A DNA stretch of 16,262 bases from the NCBI GenBank assembly GCA_964395765.1, contig CAYNCU010000091.1, positions 1 to 16,262 on the forward strand, in the 5' to 3' direction. This document shows positions 14,945 to 16,262 of this stretch, piece by piece. The notes beneath the pieces are model-generated. The model saw only the letters and a program-made list of their open reading frames with translations, was not told where the DNA came from and ran no database searches. This DNA comes from DATDPY01 sp964395765 (lineage in GTDB: Bacteria > Bacteroidota > Bacteroidia > Cytophagales > Cyclobacteriaceae). The translations under genes and the position numbers were made by a program. Numbering within the stretch: the first letter of the stretch is position 1; each line of letters begins with the position of its first letter.

Positions 14945-16262
14945 TCAGAAGCCGAAATTCAACCCGCCGAACAATGTTATTCCGGGCATAGTATAATACC
15001 GGAGTGTTTCGTATTTCTGGTCCAGCAGGTTTTCGCCGTTCACGTAGATTTCCACTTTTTCCCATGGACGGTAAAATACCTTGGCATTTACCAGGGTATA
15101 GTTCTGGAAGAATGTGGCTGTCGAATAATCCGTATCGAGGTGGTTAACATTTTCAATACTTGCGGATACGCCCCATCGATTAAAAGTATATCGTCCGCTC
15201 AGGAACAAATGATTTTTTGGTGTTGCATATACGGGGCTTTTCATTCCGATATAGCTATAAGTGAGATCAAGGTTCAGCTGGTTGGTGAGATTAGCGTTGG
15301 CTGAAAATTCTATTCCCTTGTTATCAATGGATCCAGCATTCATAAGGCCTTTTAAAGGTATGTTTACAATAAGGTTATTCCCTTTCACCACAAAACCAGT
15401 GACCTCTATATTAAGTCTCCTGTTCAGGAGGGATTGAGTTATTCCGGTCTCGTAATTTACAATGTGTTCGGGGCTCAACTCCGGATTATGGTTGAAAAAA
15501 AACAATTCCTGAATGGTCGGGCTCCTGAATCCTTTTGAAGCGGATGCTTTCCATGTGGTTCCATCGGCAATTTTATAGGCAAACCCCCCGGCGGGAATCC
15601 ATATTTTGCCATATACTTCATGTTTTTGCAAACGAAGACCTGCATTGAGTGTGAGCTTGGCAAATAAAGTTTGCTGCACGAAGCCGAAAACGCCATATTC
15701 CCATACCGTTGTATCAATAAATGGTACAGGAGGTTCTACATTTTCCGCCTTACCGCCATAGTGGGTGTAATCGGTACCGATGGTGATATTGTTGCCTTTA
15801 AAAAGTTTAGCCGATTCATATATATTTATTCCATAATTATTATCGGTGGAATGAAAACCTTTATCTACCGGCAGGTCGAAGGCATTGGAAATATTGTGTT
15901 CTCCGAAATTATAATAAAGTTTGGCGGAACCTGAAAATTTATCGAAATCATTGTCGACAGCCATAGCCCAGTAACCACGTGTGATGTGCAGTTTGTCTCC
16001 GGGGACGGCATTCACGGTATCCGGTCCGGGGTCGGTAGTACGGAAATCCGCAATGCTGAAATCGGTATTGACGCCTATATGATTTGACAATTCATAGTCA
16101 AGTTTGATATAACCGTTATTGATATTAAAATCCGAATGGGGCCGGTGACCGTTGGTCTGATCGTGGTTAAAGGAAGCAAATGCGCTGAGTTTATTTTTCC
16201 TGAATCCGCCGTTGACCATATATTTCTGGGTATTATAGGATCCGTATAACAATCTTGCATTG
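14945..16262 (-). CDS. TonB-dependent outer-membrane receptor, C-terminal barrel (5' end outside window)
   Basis: The frame is open from the right edge and gives about 439 residues of a ligand-gated outer-membrane transporter. The visible part consists of amphipathic beta strands and loops; conserved barrel landmarks include KASASKGFRSPTIQELFF with YETGI, the region common to TonB receptors, and the C-terminal stretch VEIYVNGENLLDQKYETL ending in GGLNFGF with a terminal Phe for barrel assembly. The N-terminal plug and TonB box lie beyond the window, so the substrate class (siderophore, cobalamin, other metal complex or glycan) cannot be decided. The shape is that of stand-alone BtuB/CirA/FepA-like receptors rather than of the much larger SusC type, and no SusD gene follows. 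A TTG at 16252 is not taken as the start because codons continue upstream. Confidence 0.9.
   Translation of the reverse strand, partial: NARLLYGSYNTQKYMVNGGFRKNKLSAFASFNHDQTNGHRPHSDFNINNGYIKLDYELSNHIGVNTDFSIADFRTTDPGPDTVNAVPGDKLHITRGYWAMAVDNDFDKFSGSAKLYYNFGEHNISNAFDLPVDKGFHSTDNNYGINIYESAKLFKGNNITIGTDYTHYGGKAENVEPPVPFIDTTVWEYGVFGFVQQTLFAKLTLNAGLRLQKHEVYGKIWIPAGGFAYKIADGTTWKASASKGFRSPTIQELFFFNHNPELSPEHIVNYETGITQSLLNRRLNIEVTGFVVKGNNLIVNIPLKGLMNAGSIDNKGIEFSANANLTNQLNLDLTYSYIGMKSPVYATPKNHLFLSGRYTFNRWGVSASIENVNHLDTDYSTATFFQNYTLVNAKVFYRPWEKVEIYVNGENLLDQKYETLRYYTMPGITLFGGLNFGF

Noticed and set aside
14873..15304. 143-codon plus-strand frame over the receptor's 3' end
   Set aside because: Mostly antisense to the TonB-dependent receptor barrel, with no domain resemblance.

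Overview
The window looks like chromosomal DNA of a Bacteroidota (Bacteroidetes) bacterium, probably environmental. Evidence: a LytS/LytTR two-component pair, a GH2 lipoprotein next to a secreted YicI-type GH31, a TonB-dependent receptor and an outer-membrane barrel ending in Phe, few Shine-Dalgarno sequences, and promoter-like boxes close to the Bacteroidota -33 TTTG / -7 TAnnTTTG pattern. No RNA genes, CRISPR array or transposase were seen.

Layout. Bases 1-363 are the 3' end of an unrecognised gene. Bases 488-2041 encode a secreted M20 peptidase interrupted by one in-frame TGA. Bases 2042-2541 hold no clear gene, but a 113-codon stop-free frame without a start may be a relic. Bases 2542-5142 are a tight run: LytS-type kinase, overlapping LytTR response regulator, then a short-chain dehydrogenase 10 bases on. 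A convergent heme-type bacterioferritin follows (5189-5695; start moved inward from the longest frame), with an activator-like palindrome upstream. Bases 5780-6359 contain a 43-residue single-span membrane protein starting with TTG and three copies of a GC-rich palindromic repeat. An outer-membrane lipoprotein (6360-7052, minus) diverges from the GH2 lipoprotein (7212-9638) and the GH31 enzyme (9707-12094). The remainder, all minus strand, is an ICMT-like membrane methyltransferase, the Ada alkylation-repair protein, an F420-dependent-reductase-like Rossmann protein, and the C-terminal barrel of a TonB-dependent receptor running off the right edge.

How genes work together. The kinase and regulator should form a signalling pair, and the dehydrogenase may be cotranscribed. 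GH2 plus GH31 looks like a small extracytoplasmic glycan-trimming unit that could remove galactosyl and xylosyl groups (for example from xyloglucan oligosaccharides), but no SusC/SusD pair or endo-glucanase is visible. Bacterioferritin and Ada are stress or housekeeping functions. I see no strong case for a new multi-gene system. The most useful leads are the interrupted peptidase, the overlooked small membrane protein, the repeat cluster and the bacterioferritin promoter.
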